Below, in pieces: positions 9,101 through 17,823 of a stretch of 64,000 nucleotides of DNA (its first letter is position 1; each line of letters begins with the position of its first letter). Source of the stretch: CAJQQY01 sp964564545 (lineage in GTDB: Bacteria; Bacteroidota; Bacteroidia; Chitinophagales; Saprospiraceae); the NCBI GenBank assembly GCA_964564545.1, contig CAZMBP010000028.1:62001-126000 (forward strand), in the 5' to 3' direction. The notes under the pieces are model-generated. The model did not search any database. It saw only the letters and a program-made list of their open reading frames with translations, and was not told where the DNA came from. A program made the translations under genes and the position numbers.

Positions 9101-12100
9101 AAGACACTCTGACCAAGCCATCACAGGTATTAAAAATCGTCAAAACTTATATCAAGGCGTTTTGGAAAATTACGGCTACGATGGTGCAACTTATCCTAAA
9201 AAAGAATGGATCATTACCGAGAGTAATTTACCTAGAAGAGAGTTCCAAGATTTTATTGGAAATGAAGATGCTCAAATTAACTACATGGCAAAAGCTGTCG
9301 TGACTTGTTATAAAAATGCAATTCACCAGTTCCACGTTTACAATTTAGGCGAAGCCGAATTTATCAATAGTGCGACTCGTGAATTTGATGTAATGGGAAT
9401 GTATCAAAAACTAATTGGACAACCTGAATATTCTCATGTTGTCAACTTAGAAGGTATTTCTTATAAAACTGCTTCCGACATTTTGTTTGGAACTGAATAT
9501 GATGAAGCCAAAACTAATGCAATGAATTTACCTCCTGAAATTGATGGAGCTGCATTTGTTGACGCTGCTGGAAATTATTTATATGCGCTTTGGGCGATTA
9601 CAACTGAAGATCAAAGTGAAGTGGCCAATGCAACTTACTCTTTCCCTGGCTCATTTAATATTTCAGATTTATATAAAAGAGAATGGGATTACTCAGAGAC
9701 AGATTCGACTCAAACGATTAGTCCGAATAATGTAGCACTTACTGGTCGTCCAATTTATTTATTGGAAAATCAAACTACCATTGTAGTTCCAACAGCTACA
9801 TTTTTCCCAGACAATAGTGTTGGCTGTGCACCACTTACAGTTACCTTCGACGATATGTCTCATGCCAATATTGATTCTTGGAGTTGGACTTTTACTGGTC
9901 CAAATGGATTTAATATGACTTCGACAGACCAAGAACCTTCGATTACATTTAATGATCCAGGGACTTATACAGCTACACTTGAAGTAAGTAATGCAGCTGG
10001 TTCCAATACCACCTCCCAATTGATCCAAGTGGATGGTGCATTGAGTGCTGGATTTACTTATGTGATCAATGGGAACCAAGTTACCTTTACAAATACATCC
10101 GTCAATGCAACCCATTTTGCATGGGACTTTGGAGATTCTTCAGGTTTTACAGATCAAGAAAATCCAACTTATACATATGCTGGAGATGGATTGTACAATA
10201 TTGGTTTATCAGCTTCCAATTCTTGTGATACAATAGTTGTTTCTCAAATTATTGAAATAGGAATAGGATCAGGAGTACCTCCTACTGCTAATTTTGCCAC
10301 TAACTTATCTGCAGGATGTGGACCATTGACCATAAGCTATATTAATCTTTCTTCAGATGCCACCAATTTCTTGTGGACTTTCCCTGGAGGAACACCTGCT
10401 AATTCTACTGAACAAAATCCAACAATAGTATATAATACTCCTGGAAATTATGATGTAACCCTAGAAGCATCAAATGCTTCAGGCACCACTACTTTTACTC
10501 AGACAGGCTTGATTAATGTGCTTGGACTTCCTTCGCCAAGTTATACTTATGATTTAACCAACTCTCCAACTTTGAATTTCACCAATAACTCCCTGAACGG
10601 GATCAGTTATTATTGGGATTTTGGTGATGGAAATAATAGTCAGTTGCAAGATCCTGTTCATACGTATTCTGCAGGTGGAGCTTATACGGTTACCATGACT
10701 GCTGCCAACGGATGTGGTTCTGCATCATTTTCACAAATTGTGAATATCGATGCAAGTAACCTTCCTCCTACGGCTGGATTTACTTCTGATAATATTAATG
10801 GATGTGCTCCTATGGAAATTAATTTCATGGATAATTCAATCGGAGCAGAAAGTTGGAGCTGGACTTTCCCTGGAGGAACACCTGCTACTTCTACTGCACA
10901 AAATCCATCAGTTACTTATGATCTTGCTGGAACTTATGATGTTACATTAGAAGTCAGTAACACAAATGGAACCGATATTACGACAACGACATCATACATT
11001 ACTATTCTAGAAGAACCTACATCTAACTATACATTTACTACACTAGATTCATTAGTTACTTTTACTAATTTAAGTAGTTCAAATTCATTTAACTATACTT
11101 GGAGTTTCGGGGATGGAACATATAGTAATGACGAAAATCCAACTCACATTTATGGTGCTTCAGGAGTTTACGAAGTTACTCTTACAGCAACTAATGGCTG
11201 TGGTTCTCATTCTACAACTTTCTTTATTGATATTACAACAGGTTTAGGAAGTGCTCCTGCCGCTTCATTTACTTCAGATGTTAATTCAGGTTGTGGTCCA
11301 TTAGAAGTTCAATTTACAGATCTTTCTGCAGGTGGGGCAACCTCTTGGAATTGGTCTTTCCCTGGAGCAATGCCTTCAACTTCTACTGACCAAAACCCAA
11401 CTGTTACTTATCCAAATCAAGGTTCTTACACCGTGACTTTGGAAGTAAGTAATTCTTTTGGAAATGATATTGCTACTCAAGTCTCATACATCAATGTAGA
11501 AGGAAATCCAACTTCTGGTTTCTCTTCAACATTAAATGCATTGATGGCAAACTTTAGTAATACTTCAACTGGAGCAACTTCTTACTCTTGGGATTTCGGT
11601 GATGGAAATACAAGTACCGAAGCTAACCCGATGCATACCTATGCAACAGGAGGAGGATATACCGTAACACTTATCGCAACTAACGATTGTGGATCAACAA
11701 CTTTTATAGATAATATTTCTTTTGCAAATCTTCCAGTAGCTGCTTTTGATTCAGATATCACTAGTGGTTGTGGTCCATTGGAAATCCAGTTTAATGATAA
11801 CTCAACAAATGCAACAGATTGGAACTGGTCATTCCCAGGTGGAACGCCAGCAACTTCTAATGTCGAAAATCCAATCGTAACGTACGATACTCCTGGAACT
11901 TACAATGTAACTTTAGTTGCCTCAAATTCTTCAGGCAGTAATACTAGTTCTCAAACTGCATACATCGAAGTCTTAAATAATGCAAACCCTTCATTTACCT
12001 CTACGACGAATGCATTGGTTGCAATGTTTACCAATACATCTACCTATGCCACTTCATATCTTTGGGATTTTGGTGATGGAAATACATCGATGGGAACTGA

Positions 12101-14879
12101 TCCAAATCATATTTATGCAGCCGATGGAACTTACACAGTTACCTTGACTGCAACTAATTCATGTGGTTCAGTAACTTCTACACAAGAGGTAACGGTCACA
12201 AGTTTACCTCTCGCTGGTTTCATTTCGAATGCAACAAATGGTTGTGCTCCTTTTGAAGTTCAATTCACAGATCAGTCTTCTGCCAATACAACAAGTTGGG
12301 CTTGGAGTTTCCCAGGAGGAACACCTGCTACCTCTACGGATCAAAATCCAGTTATCACTTATAATGATGCTGGATCTTACGATGTCATTCTAGTAGCAAC
12401 TAATGCAGCTGGAAATAGTACTCAAACTCAATTATCATACATCGCAGTTGCAACTACAGCAGATATTTCATTTGGAACTAATGTTACTAGTTTGACTGCA
12501 ACATTTAATAATACTTCTACCAACGCAATTTCATACTTCTGGGATTTCGGTGATGGAAATATAAGTACTGATGAAAATCCAATTCATGATTATGCTGCTA
12601 ATGGAACTTACGTAGTTACCTTGACTGCAGCGAATGCATGTGGATCAGTTTCAACAACTGAAACAATCGAAGTACAATACTCAGGTTCTGCGCCTTCGGC
12701 AAATTTCTCAGCAAATGTAACTTCTGGTTGTTCACCTATCACAGTTGAGTTTACTGATTTATCATCAGCTGATGCAACCATGTGGGAATGGAGTTTCCCT
12801 GGAGGAACACCTTCAACTTCTACGGATCAAAATCCAACCGTAACTTATGCGAATGCAGGAATGTACGATGTCGTTTTAGTAGTAAGTAACCCAGCTGGAA
12901 GTAATACTGCTTCCCAAACTTCATTGATTGTAGTTACTGCCGAACCAGTTGCCAACTTTATCTCAGGTATAAATGGAAATACGATTTCCTTGACAAATAC
13001 CTCTACCGGTGCAACTTCATACTCTTGGGACTTTGGTGATGGAAGTATGGTAAGTACTGATGAAAATCCAACTCATAACTATGCGATGGATGGAACATAT
13101 ACTGTTACTTTAACTGCAACTAATCCATGTGGAACGGTAACTACAACTGAAACAATTACCATTACAACTGCTCCGAACGTTGCTTTCTCAGCAGACATCC
13201 TTTCAGGATGTACTCCTTTGGAAGTAAACTTTACGGATCAAAGTACAGGTACTATTAGTAGTTGGTTATGGGAAATAACTGGAGCTACTCCTAGTAGTTC
13301 TACTGACCAAAATCCAACTTTCACATTCGATACTCCTGGAACTTATGACGTGACGTTAACGGTAACTAATGCTTCAGGAAATTATCCAATTACTCAAACT
13401 TCATATATCGTAGTTGGAAGTACTCCAATTGCAGACTTTGATGTTAACTTCTCAGGAGGTGTTTATTCTTTTACCAACAACACAACAGGTGCGACTTCAT
13501 ACTCTTGGGATTTCGGTGATGGGAATATGAGTACAGATATGAACCCAACTCATACTTATACTACTGATGGAACTTTCGTGACAACATTAACTGCAACTAA
13601 TGATTGTGGGTCAGTTACAACTACTCAAACAATTACAGTTACAACTATACCTGTAGTTGCTTTCACAGCAGATGTAGTTTCTGGTTGTGCTCCATTAGTA
13701 GTTAACTTCATGGATGAAACAACAGGAACAGTTAATAGCTGGTCTTGGGAAATTCAAGGAGGTACACCAAATACTTCTACAGAACAAAACCCAACTGTTA
13801 CCTTCGATACGCCTGGAACTTACGATGTGACTTTAACCGTAACTAACCCTAACGGAAGTTACCCAATCACTCAAACTTCCATGATCGTTGTCGAAGCTAC
13901 TCCATCCGCTGCCTTCGATGCGAACTTAAGTGGATCAGTTTATTCATTTACAAATAACTCAACTGGAGCGACAAGTTACGTTTGGGACTTCGGAGATGGA
14001 AGTATGACCAGTACTGAAATGAATCCAACTCACTCTTACGCATTGAGTGGTTCATACACAGTTCAATTGATTTCAAATGGACCATGTGGTTCAGATACTA
14101 CGGAATTATTGTTAGCAGTAGTAGCTGCCCCAATGGCGGCATTCAGTTCAGATACAACATTTGGATGTGCTCCTTTTACAGTTCAATTTACAGATGAGTC
14201 TGCTAATGCAACAGCTTGGAACTGGACATTCGATGGTGGTACTCCAAGTACCTCTACGGATCAAAATCCATTAATCACTTACGATACTCCTGGAACTTAT
14301 GCAGTTACTTTAGATGCATCGAATAGTGTTGGCTCAGATAATATTTCCATCAATTCTTACATTGTGGTAGATGATGTACCAACTGCTTCCTTCTCAGCGA
14401 ATGCAGATACTACTCATGTTGTATTTTTAAATACTTCAATGGGTGGAACTAACCCAACTTACTTATGGGACTTCGGTGATGGAAATACAAGTACGGAAGA
14501 AACTCCTACCCACGATTATGCAGGGGGAGGAACTTATACTGTAACGCTAACTGTAACGAATGATTGTGGAACGGAAACTTTCGAAATGTCGATCGTCATC
14601 ACAACTGCAACTAATGAAATTACTTTCTTAGAAGAATTTTTATTGTTCCCAAATCCAAATGATGGACAATTCACTATTGTCCTCAAAGGTGAGCCAAAAG
14701 ATGATCTTCACATCAATTTGATAAATATTATCGGACAATACATTCACAAAGAAGAAGTAGATTTCACTTCTGGTCAATTGACTAAAACGTTCAACTTTGA
14801 TCGTTTACCGGTTGGAACTTACATTGTTGAGTTAAAGTCTAATCAACAAGTTTCTTACAAAAAAGTAGTGATCGAATAA
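6186..14879 (+). CDS. giant secreted protein: two glycosidase-like domains, 22 PKD domains, T9SS tail
   Basis: 2897 residues with a signal peptide (KNFTTTLTLLLVLISGSLFAQ). Residues about 25-530 and 700-1190 are two copies of a clan GH-A-like TIM-barrel domain. Each has FWEIWNEPGFDY (E179 and E846, likely acid/base) and WIITE (E345 and E1012, likely nucleophile), with the same spacing of 166 residues in both copies. Two PKD domains follow the first copy and twenty follow the second, all in strict alternation: type A with SGC-x-PL and W-S-F-P-G-G-T-P, type B with W-D-F-G-D-G-N and an N-x-C-G end. The last 80 residues (LFPNPNDGQFTIV to YKKVVIE) are a T9SS sorting domain. It is likely a surface or released polysaccharide-binding or degrading protein; the substrate cannot be read from the sequence. 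It has no co-directional partner gene. Confidence 0.93.
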   Translation: MKNFTTTLTLLLVLISGSLFAQVNYTAKDQVTTYNDVFLFGSNFGYNPPWQDEDLANIAAGNPSLGIDGVGVKSSRPTLPGWFMEEYGYDFRLNTYQHYADLGLRDNVCIVGFPSDDQKETDQPCPGIQSEMFDNLYTDIWDGGANGTPYNDDNYYAAYLYKTVSMYKQHVKFWEIWNEPGFDYSGNCGWREPGDPVCNWWDNDPDPCINKLRAPIQHYVRTLRISWEIIKTLDPDAYVIVAGVGFPSFLDAILRNTDNPVDGSVTADYPHGGGAYFDVMGFHSYTHFDGTMKYWDNNLGQFVYERHSDKGASGVLRRQDQYQDVLDVYGFDGVTYPEKEWIITEINGPRKQFQDFVGSEEYQRNFLLKGAVTCMKNDIRAMHVYNLAERKTYNEATGEFDLFGLYEKVKDTQPYNQVKTGEGIAYKTMSDLIFGSTYDATRTAQLNMPPEVDGGAFLDTDGNYTYIMWAKTTVDMSEVANATYSFPASLNINYLEARNWEYSSTFQSSQVDPSSVALTAEPTFFTESIFSTDISAGCEPLTVNFQERYAGTAASYNWTFDGGIPATSTSENPTIDYANAGTYEFTLDVLDGNGDTLATQTSYVVVTAPPSADFSYTLSGPIIVFENNSSANTDTYNWVFGDGNTSTEREPTHVYNTNGTYTITMIASNGCGASTQTATITINTSSNFQIPYNANTVLDPYDGPFRPGTNFGYNPPWTDFSLADIAAGNPSLNIKGVGVKASRPSLPGWFVNEYGYEFNLPNYQHYDNLGLEENVLIIGFPAPEERDPAYYCDGVQSEMFANMYSDIWDDGTDGTPYNDENYLAAYLYKVVTLYGDNVRFWEIWNEPGFDYTGNCGWREPGDPVCNWWDQNPDPCDFKLRAPIMHYVRILRISYEIIKTLQPDDYLVVAGVGFPSYLDAILRNTDNPVDGSVTADYPLGGGAYFDVMGFHAYPHFDGTMRWWDNSIGGFHYERHSDQAITGIKNRQNLYQGVLENYGYDGATYPKKEWIITESNLPRREFQDFIGNEDAQINYMAKAVVTCYKNAIHQFHVYNLGEAEFINSATREFDVMGMYQKLIGQPEYSHVVNLEGISYKTASDILFGTEYDEAKTNAMNLPPEIDGAAFVDAAGNYLYALWAITTEDQSEVANATYSFPGSFNISDLYKREWDYSETDSTQTISPNNVALTGRPIYLLENQTTIVVPTATFFPDNSVGCAPLTVTFDDMSHANIDSWSWTFTGPNGFNMTSTDQEPSITFNDPGTYTATLEVSNAAGSNTTSQLIQVDGALSAGFTYVINGNQVTFTNTSVNATHFAWDFGDSSGFTDQENPTYTYAGDGLYNIGLSASNSCDTIVVSQIIEIGIGSGVPPTANFATNLSAGCGPLTISYINLSSDATNFLWTFPGGTPANSTEQNPTIVYNTPGNYDVTLEASNASGTTTFTQTGLINVLGLPSPSYTYDLTNSPTLNFTNNSLNGISYYWDFGDGNNSQLQDPVHTYSAGGAYTVTMTAANGCGSASFSQIVNIDASNLPPTAGFTSDNINGCAPMEINFMDNSIGAESWSWTFPGGTPATSTAQNPSVTYDLAGTYDVTLEVSNTNGTDITTTTSYITILEEPTSNYTFTTLDSLVTFTNLSSSNSFNYTWSFGDGTYSNDENPTHIYGASGVYEVTLTATNGCGSHSTTFFIDITTGLGSAPAASFTSDVNSGCGPLEVQFTDLSAGGATSWNWSFPGAMPSTSTDQNPTVTYPNQGSYTVTLEVSNSFGNDIATQVSYINVEGNPTSGFSSTLNALMANFSNTSTGATSYSWDFGDGNTSTEANPMHTYATGGGYTVTLIATNDCGSTTFIDNISFANLPVAAFDSDITSGCGPLEIQFNDNSTNATDWNWSFPGGTPATSNVENPIVTYDTPGTYNVTLVASNSSGSNTSSQTAYIEVLNNANPSFTSTTNALVAMFTNTSTYATSYLWDFGDGNTSMGTDPNHIYAADGTYTVTLTATNSCGSVTSTQEVTVTSLPLAGFISNATNGCAPFEVQFTDQSSANTTSWAWSFPGGTPATSTDQNPVITYNDAGSYDVILVATNAAGNSTQTQLSYIAVATTADISFGTNVTSLTATFNNTSTNAISYFWDFGDGNISTDENPIHDYAANGTYVVTLTAANACGSVSTTETIEVQYSGSAPSANFSANVTSGCSPITVEFTDLSSADATMWEWSFPGGTPSTSTDQNPTVTYANAGMYDVVLVVSNPAGSNTASQTSLIVVTAEPVANFISGINGNTISLTNTSTGATSYSWDFGDGSMVSTDENPTHNYAMDGTYTVTLTATNPCGTVTTTETITITTAPNVAFSADILSGCTPLEVNFTDQSTGTISSWLWEITGATPSSSTDQNPTFTFDTPGTYDVTLTVTNASGNYPITQTSYIVVGSTPIADFDVNFSGGVYSFTNNTTGATSYSWDFGDGNMSTDMNPTHTYTTDGTFVTTLTATNDCGSVTTTQTITVTTIPVVAFTADVVSGCAPLVVNFMDETTGTVNSWSWEIQGGTPNTSTEQNPTVTFDTPGTYDVTLTVTNPNGSYPITQTSMIVVEATPSAAFDANLSGSVYSFTNNSTGATSYVWDFGDGSMTSTEMNPTHSYALSGSYTVQLISNGPCGSDTTELLLAVVAAPMAAFSSDTTFGCAPFTVQFTDESANATAWNWTFDGGTPSTSTDQNPLITYDTPGTYAVTLDASNSVGSDNISINSYIVVDDVPTASFSANADTTHVVFLNTSMGGTNPTYLWDFGDGNTSTEETPTHDYAGGGTYTVTLTVTNDCGTETFEMSIVITTATNEITFLEEFLLFPNPNDGQFTIVLKGEPKDDLHINLINIIGQYIHKEEVDFTSGQLTKTFNFDRLPVGTYIVELKSNQQVSYKKVVIE
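9789..14605 (+). repeat. array of ten A/B PKD-domain pairs within the giant gene
   Basis: Ten dimers of about 155-160 codons repeat in tandem. Type A modules share SGCxPL, WSFPGGTPxTSTxQNP; type B modules share TSYxWDFGDGNxSTxENPTH and N-x-CGS. An eleventh pair lies at about 7775-8240 between the two enzyme domains. The DNA is similar enough between units to allow recombination and copy-number change. Confidence 0.85.
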
Positions 14880-14902
14880 TCACTTTCTTTTGATAAAATA
14901 TG

Positions 14903-14944
14903 AAAGCCCAAGTTTTTCCTTTAGAAAAACTTGGGCTTTTTTAT
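14903..14944 (+). terminator. strong intrinsic terminator
   Basis: A perfect 16-bp stem AAAGCCCAAGTTTTTC/GAAAAACTTGGGCTTT with a 5-base loop leads into a T run, 23 bases after the giant gene's stop. Confidence 0.9.
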
Positions 14945-15041
14945 TTGAAAACACCTTAACTCATTCTCTTAAAAAGCAACCATATTCTCTCTCCCATCGT
15001 TCTATAAATAACTATTTTTATAAATCATCTAACGCCAACAT

Positions 15042-15494
15042 ATGAAAATCTTAATGGTCTGTCTCGGTAACATTTGCCGTTCGCCCCTTGCAGAAGGCAT
15101 TATGAAATATAAAATCCAAGAGCATTCACTCAACTGGGAAGTTGATTCCGCAGGTACTGGTGCATGGCATGCTGGTGAACTCCCCGATCCTCGCTCCATC
15201 AAAGTTGCTCAAAAAAACAATATTGATATTACCGATCAACGAGGTCGACAATTCAAAGCTCACGACTTGGATAATTTCGATTTAGTTCTCACTATGGATG
15301 CCACAAATTTTCAAAATGTAAGGCATTTGGCGACTTCTTCTGAACAAGAAGATAAGATTCACCTCATTATGAATTTTGTCAATCCTGGTTTTAACCAACA
15401 AGTTCCTGACCCCTATTATGGTACTGATGGCTTCGAAAGTGTATTTGAAATGCTAGATGAGGCTTGTGACAAGATCATCAACAAATACAAATAA
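15042..15494 (+). CDS. low molecular weight protein-tyrosine phosphatase
   Basis: 150 residues, the usual size for this family. The phosphate-binding loop C7-LGNIC-R13-S is at the N terminus in the form MVCLGNICRSPLAEG, and the general acid aspartate lies in VPDPYYG near the C terminus. These cytosolic enzymes remove phosphate from tyrosine, often of exopolysaccharide tyrosine kinases (Wzc/Wzb pairs) or, in YwlE-type members, from phospho-arginine. The residue after the catalytic cysteine loop (I11) does not settle which; no kinase gene is nearby. Single gene, ATG at 15042. Confidence 0.93.
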   Translation: MKILMVCLGNICRSPLAEGIMKYKIQEHSLNWEVDSAGTGAWHAGELPDPRSIKVAQKNNIDITDQRGRQFKAHDLDNFDLVLTMDATNFQNVRHLATSSEQEDKIHLIMNFVNPGFNQQVPDPYYGTDGFESVFEMLDEACDKIINKYK

Positions 15495-15628
15495 TATTAC
15501 TTCATAAAAATCTAATAATCAATTAATTACACCTAATCACCCACTAAAACCAGACTTCCATATTTTATTAAAACTCCTCGTTTTTTCGTATTTTTAGTAG
15601 TTAATCGTTCACCAAAACAACTAAAAAT

Positions 15629-16723
15629 ATGTCAAAAAAAACTACCTACTCAGAAGCTAACATCCAAACTCTAGATTGGAAAGATCATATTCGCCTACGG
15701 GCTGGAATGTACATTGGATCAGTAGATGCAAAAGGGTTTATGCTTATGCTAAAAACTATTTTTTCAAACAGTTTTAGTATCTCAATGGCCGACTATTTCA
15801 TAATTGAATTTCGAGGAAATCGTTCTGCTAGCTTTATTTTCAAAAATATGAAACGAGCACATTTAGACTCTTGGGCAACTGATACATTTAACTCGCGTTA
15901 TGCCAACCATCATCTATCACTTCCTGTACTAAACGCTTTAAGCTCAGAATTCAACATTAAGTTTTTAGATAAAAAAGGAAATCAAATAGTTGAGCAGAAA
16001 TTTGAAAAAGGAGAAGTAAAAAAAGGGGAAGTTGAAAATAAAAAGTTGAATTGTCTTTCTGTTGAAATTGACTTTAAATTAGATGATGAAATTTGGGGAA
16101 ATAATCTCGAATGGAATACAAATTATATTATTCATCAAATCAAAGATTTTGCTTACCTCTACAAAAATGTAAAATTTGAAATCATATATAAATTAGATAA
16201 AGAACCTTGTCGAATCATTTATCACTTTAAACATGGATTGAAGGATCGAATTGATATTGAAAGACTTAACGGACTCATTCGCAGTCAATTGCCTATTTAC
16301 TTTGAAAAAGAATTTGATACTTTTTCAATAGAGTTAGCATTTGCCTTTAGCAGTTATTCCATAGATGCTCCCTTCTTAAAATCTTACGCCAATGACTTAC
16401 TTACGCATCTAGGAGGTACACATGTCAAAAGTTTAATAACAGGAATAAGAATGGCTCTTAAAAAATATGTCCATGAAAAAAAGTTGAAAAAGAAATATAA
16501 TTTTTCAAAAAAGAAAATCACTCGCAATTTAATTGCAGCAATAAATTTAAGAATGCAATCTGCTATTTATTCAGGCTGTACTCGAAATAAATTAGGTAAC
16601 CAAGAAATTATAAAACCTCTTTCAAGTTATATCTCAGAAACTTTGTTTGACCAACTTAAGACTAATGAAGAAGAGGCTCAAAGATTACTTAGTGACTTTG
16701 AAGTCAGAGAGAGATATTATTAA
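15629..16723 (+). CDS. GyrB/ParE N-terminal-half homologue with degenerate ATPase site
   Basis: 364 residues that follow the GyrB ATPase plus transducer domains from end to end and stop where the Toprim domain would begin. HIRLRAGMYIGS (20-31) equals the GyrB VRKRPGMYIG motif; LPVLNALS (98-105) equals the end of the HGVGxSVVNALS loop; THLGGTHVKS (259-268) equals the THEGGTHxxG motif; GCTRNKLGNQE (316-326) equals the GQTKxKLGxxE loop. Catalytic features are lost: the general-base glutamate is T43, DDGRGIP is replaced by KNMKRAH, the GLHGVG loop by YANHHL, and the Q-T-K loop by C-T-R. It should not hydrolyse ATP in the usual way and cannot cut DNA. It may be a structural or regulatory gyrase mimic. 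Single gene with its own terminator. Confidence 0.85.
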   Translation: MSKKTTYSEANIQTLDWKDHIRLRAGMYIGSVDAKGFMLMLKTIFSNSFSISMADYFIIEFRGNRSASFIFKNMKRAHLDSWATDTFNSRYANHHLSLPVLNALSSEFNIKFLDKKGNQIVEQKFEKGEVKKGEVENKKLNCLSVEIDFKLDDEIWGNNLEWNTNYIIHQIKDFAYLYKNVKFEIIYKLDKEPCRIIYHFKHGLKDRIDIERLNGLIRSQLPIYFEKEFDTFSIELAFAFSSYSIDAPFLKSYANDLLTHLGGTHVKSLITGIRMALKKYVHEKKLKKKYNFSKKKITRNLIAAINLRMQSAIYSGCTRNKLGNQEIIKPLSSYISETLFDQLKTNEEEAQRLLSDFEVRERYY

Positions 16724-16730
16724 AACTAAA

Positions 16731-16776
16731 AAGCCGTAATTATTTTATAACAAAACATTTACGGCTTCCTTTTTTA
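16731..16776. terminator. bidirectional terminator
   Basis: AAGCCGTAA at 16731-16739 pairs with TTACGGCTT at 16759-16767 and is flanked by T runs on both strands. It serves the GyrB-like gene and the converging gpsA. Confidence 0.8.
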
Positions 16777-16790
16777 TTAGATAAAATATA

Positions 16791-17792
16791 CTATCCTGGA
16801 TCAGACTCTGCCCCACTCTCATGTCCAACCAATCCTCTAAATGCATCTCTCACCGTACTTCCTTCATTAATCACTTTATACATTTCTTCAGTAATTGGCA
16901 TTTCTACATTATATTGATGCGCTAATTCTCTAACAACTCCACAGGTTTTTACACCTTCTGCCACCATTGACATTTCATCAATTATTTCTTTAAGAGTTCT
17001 CCCTTGCCCTAAGTGATAGCCTACCGTTCGATTTCGACTTTGCGTACTACTACAAGTTGCCACCAAGTCACCCATTCCTGCTAGACCTGCAAAAGTCAAC
17101 GGATCACCACCCATCGCAACACCCAAACGAGTCAACTCTGCCAAACCTCTTGTAATGATAGCAGCACGAGTATTATCTCCTGCACCTGTCCCATCACCCA
17201 TTCCAGCAGCTATGGCAATTACATTTTTCAATGCGCCTCCTAGCTCACAGCCAACTACATCTACATTAGTATAAACTCGAAATAGACCAGTACTAAAAAC
17301 CTTTTTCAATTCATTAGCCATCGAATCGTCGACCATCGCAATTACACTTGCCGCAGCTTGCCCAGCCATAATTTCCCTTGCCAAATTCGGCCCAGTCAAA
17401 ACGCCCGCAGGATGTCCAGGCATAACCGTTTCGATGATTTCAGTCATTCGCATTTTGGTCCCTTGCTCTAATCCTTTGGATAAACTTATTATTGGAATCC
17501 AAGGTCGAATATATGGTTTCGCATCTTCAAGTACCCTACGAAAACTTTGAGAAGGAACTCCCATCACTAAAACGTCTGCATCATAAATAGCTTCCTCAAT
17601 GGAGTTAGTTGCAACGAGTGAAGGAGTCAAATCTGCTCCTGGAAGATATTTTTCATTACGATGATTATTATTAATATCATCGACTGTAGCTTGGTTCCGA
17701 GCCCACATTTTCACAGGTCTTTTTCTGGCGATCATAGAAGCTACTGTTGTTCCCCATGATCCTCCTCCTAGGAGTCCGATTTTTAAATCCAT
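16791..17792 (-). CDS. gpsA: NAD(P)H-dependent glycerol-3-phosphate dehydrogenase
   Basis: 333 residues, normal length. The Rossmann motif IGLLGGGSWGTTVASMIARK is at the very N terminus, followed by the family marks LSKGLE, VLTGPNLAREI, GGALKNVIAIAAGMGDGTGAGDN (with the catalytic lysine K in ALKN) and GLAGMGDLVATCSSxxSRN. The enzyme reduces dihydroxyacetone phosphate to sn-glycerol 3-phosphate in the cytosol for membrane or storage lipid. It lies 31 bases downstream of the acyltransferase fusion on the same strand, so supply of the acceptor and its acylation are probably co-transcribed. Confidence 0.96.
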   Translation of the reverse strand: MDLKIGLLGGGSWGTTVASMIARKRPVKMWARNQATVDDINNNHRNEKYLPGADLTPSLVATNSIEEAIYDADVLVMGVPSQSFRRVLEDAKPYIRPWIPIISLSKGLEQGTKMRMTEIIETVMPGHPAGVLTGPNLAREIMAGQAAASVIAMVDDSMANELKKVFSTGLFRVYTNVDVVGCELGGALKNVIAIAAGMGDGTGAGDNTRAAIITRGLAELTRLGVAMGGDPLTFAGLAGMGDLVATCSSTQSRNRTVGYHLGQGRTLKEIIDEMSMVAEGVKTCGVVRELAHQYNVEMPITEEMYKVINEGSTVRDAFRGLVGHESGAESDPG

Positions 17793-17823
17793 AGTTTTTG
17801 ATTTGGTTATGATTGTTTCGTTT

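Noticed and set aside
9759..10115. 118-codon leftward ORF in the giant gene
   Set aside because: A shadow of the PKD region; the sense frame has clear domains, and the antisense one has no family signs.
7775..14605. evenly spaced repeats that could look like a CRISPR or satellite array
   Set aside because: The repeat unit is about 470 bp, keeps the reading frame throughout and encodes PKD domains; spacers of CRISPR type are absent.
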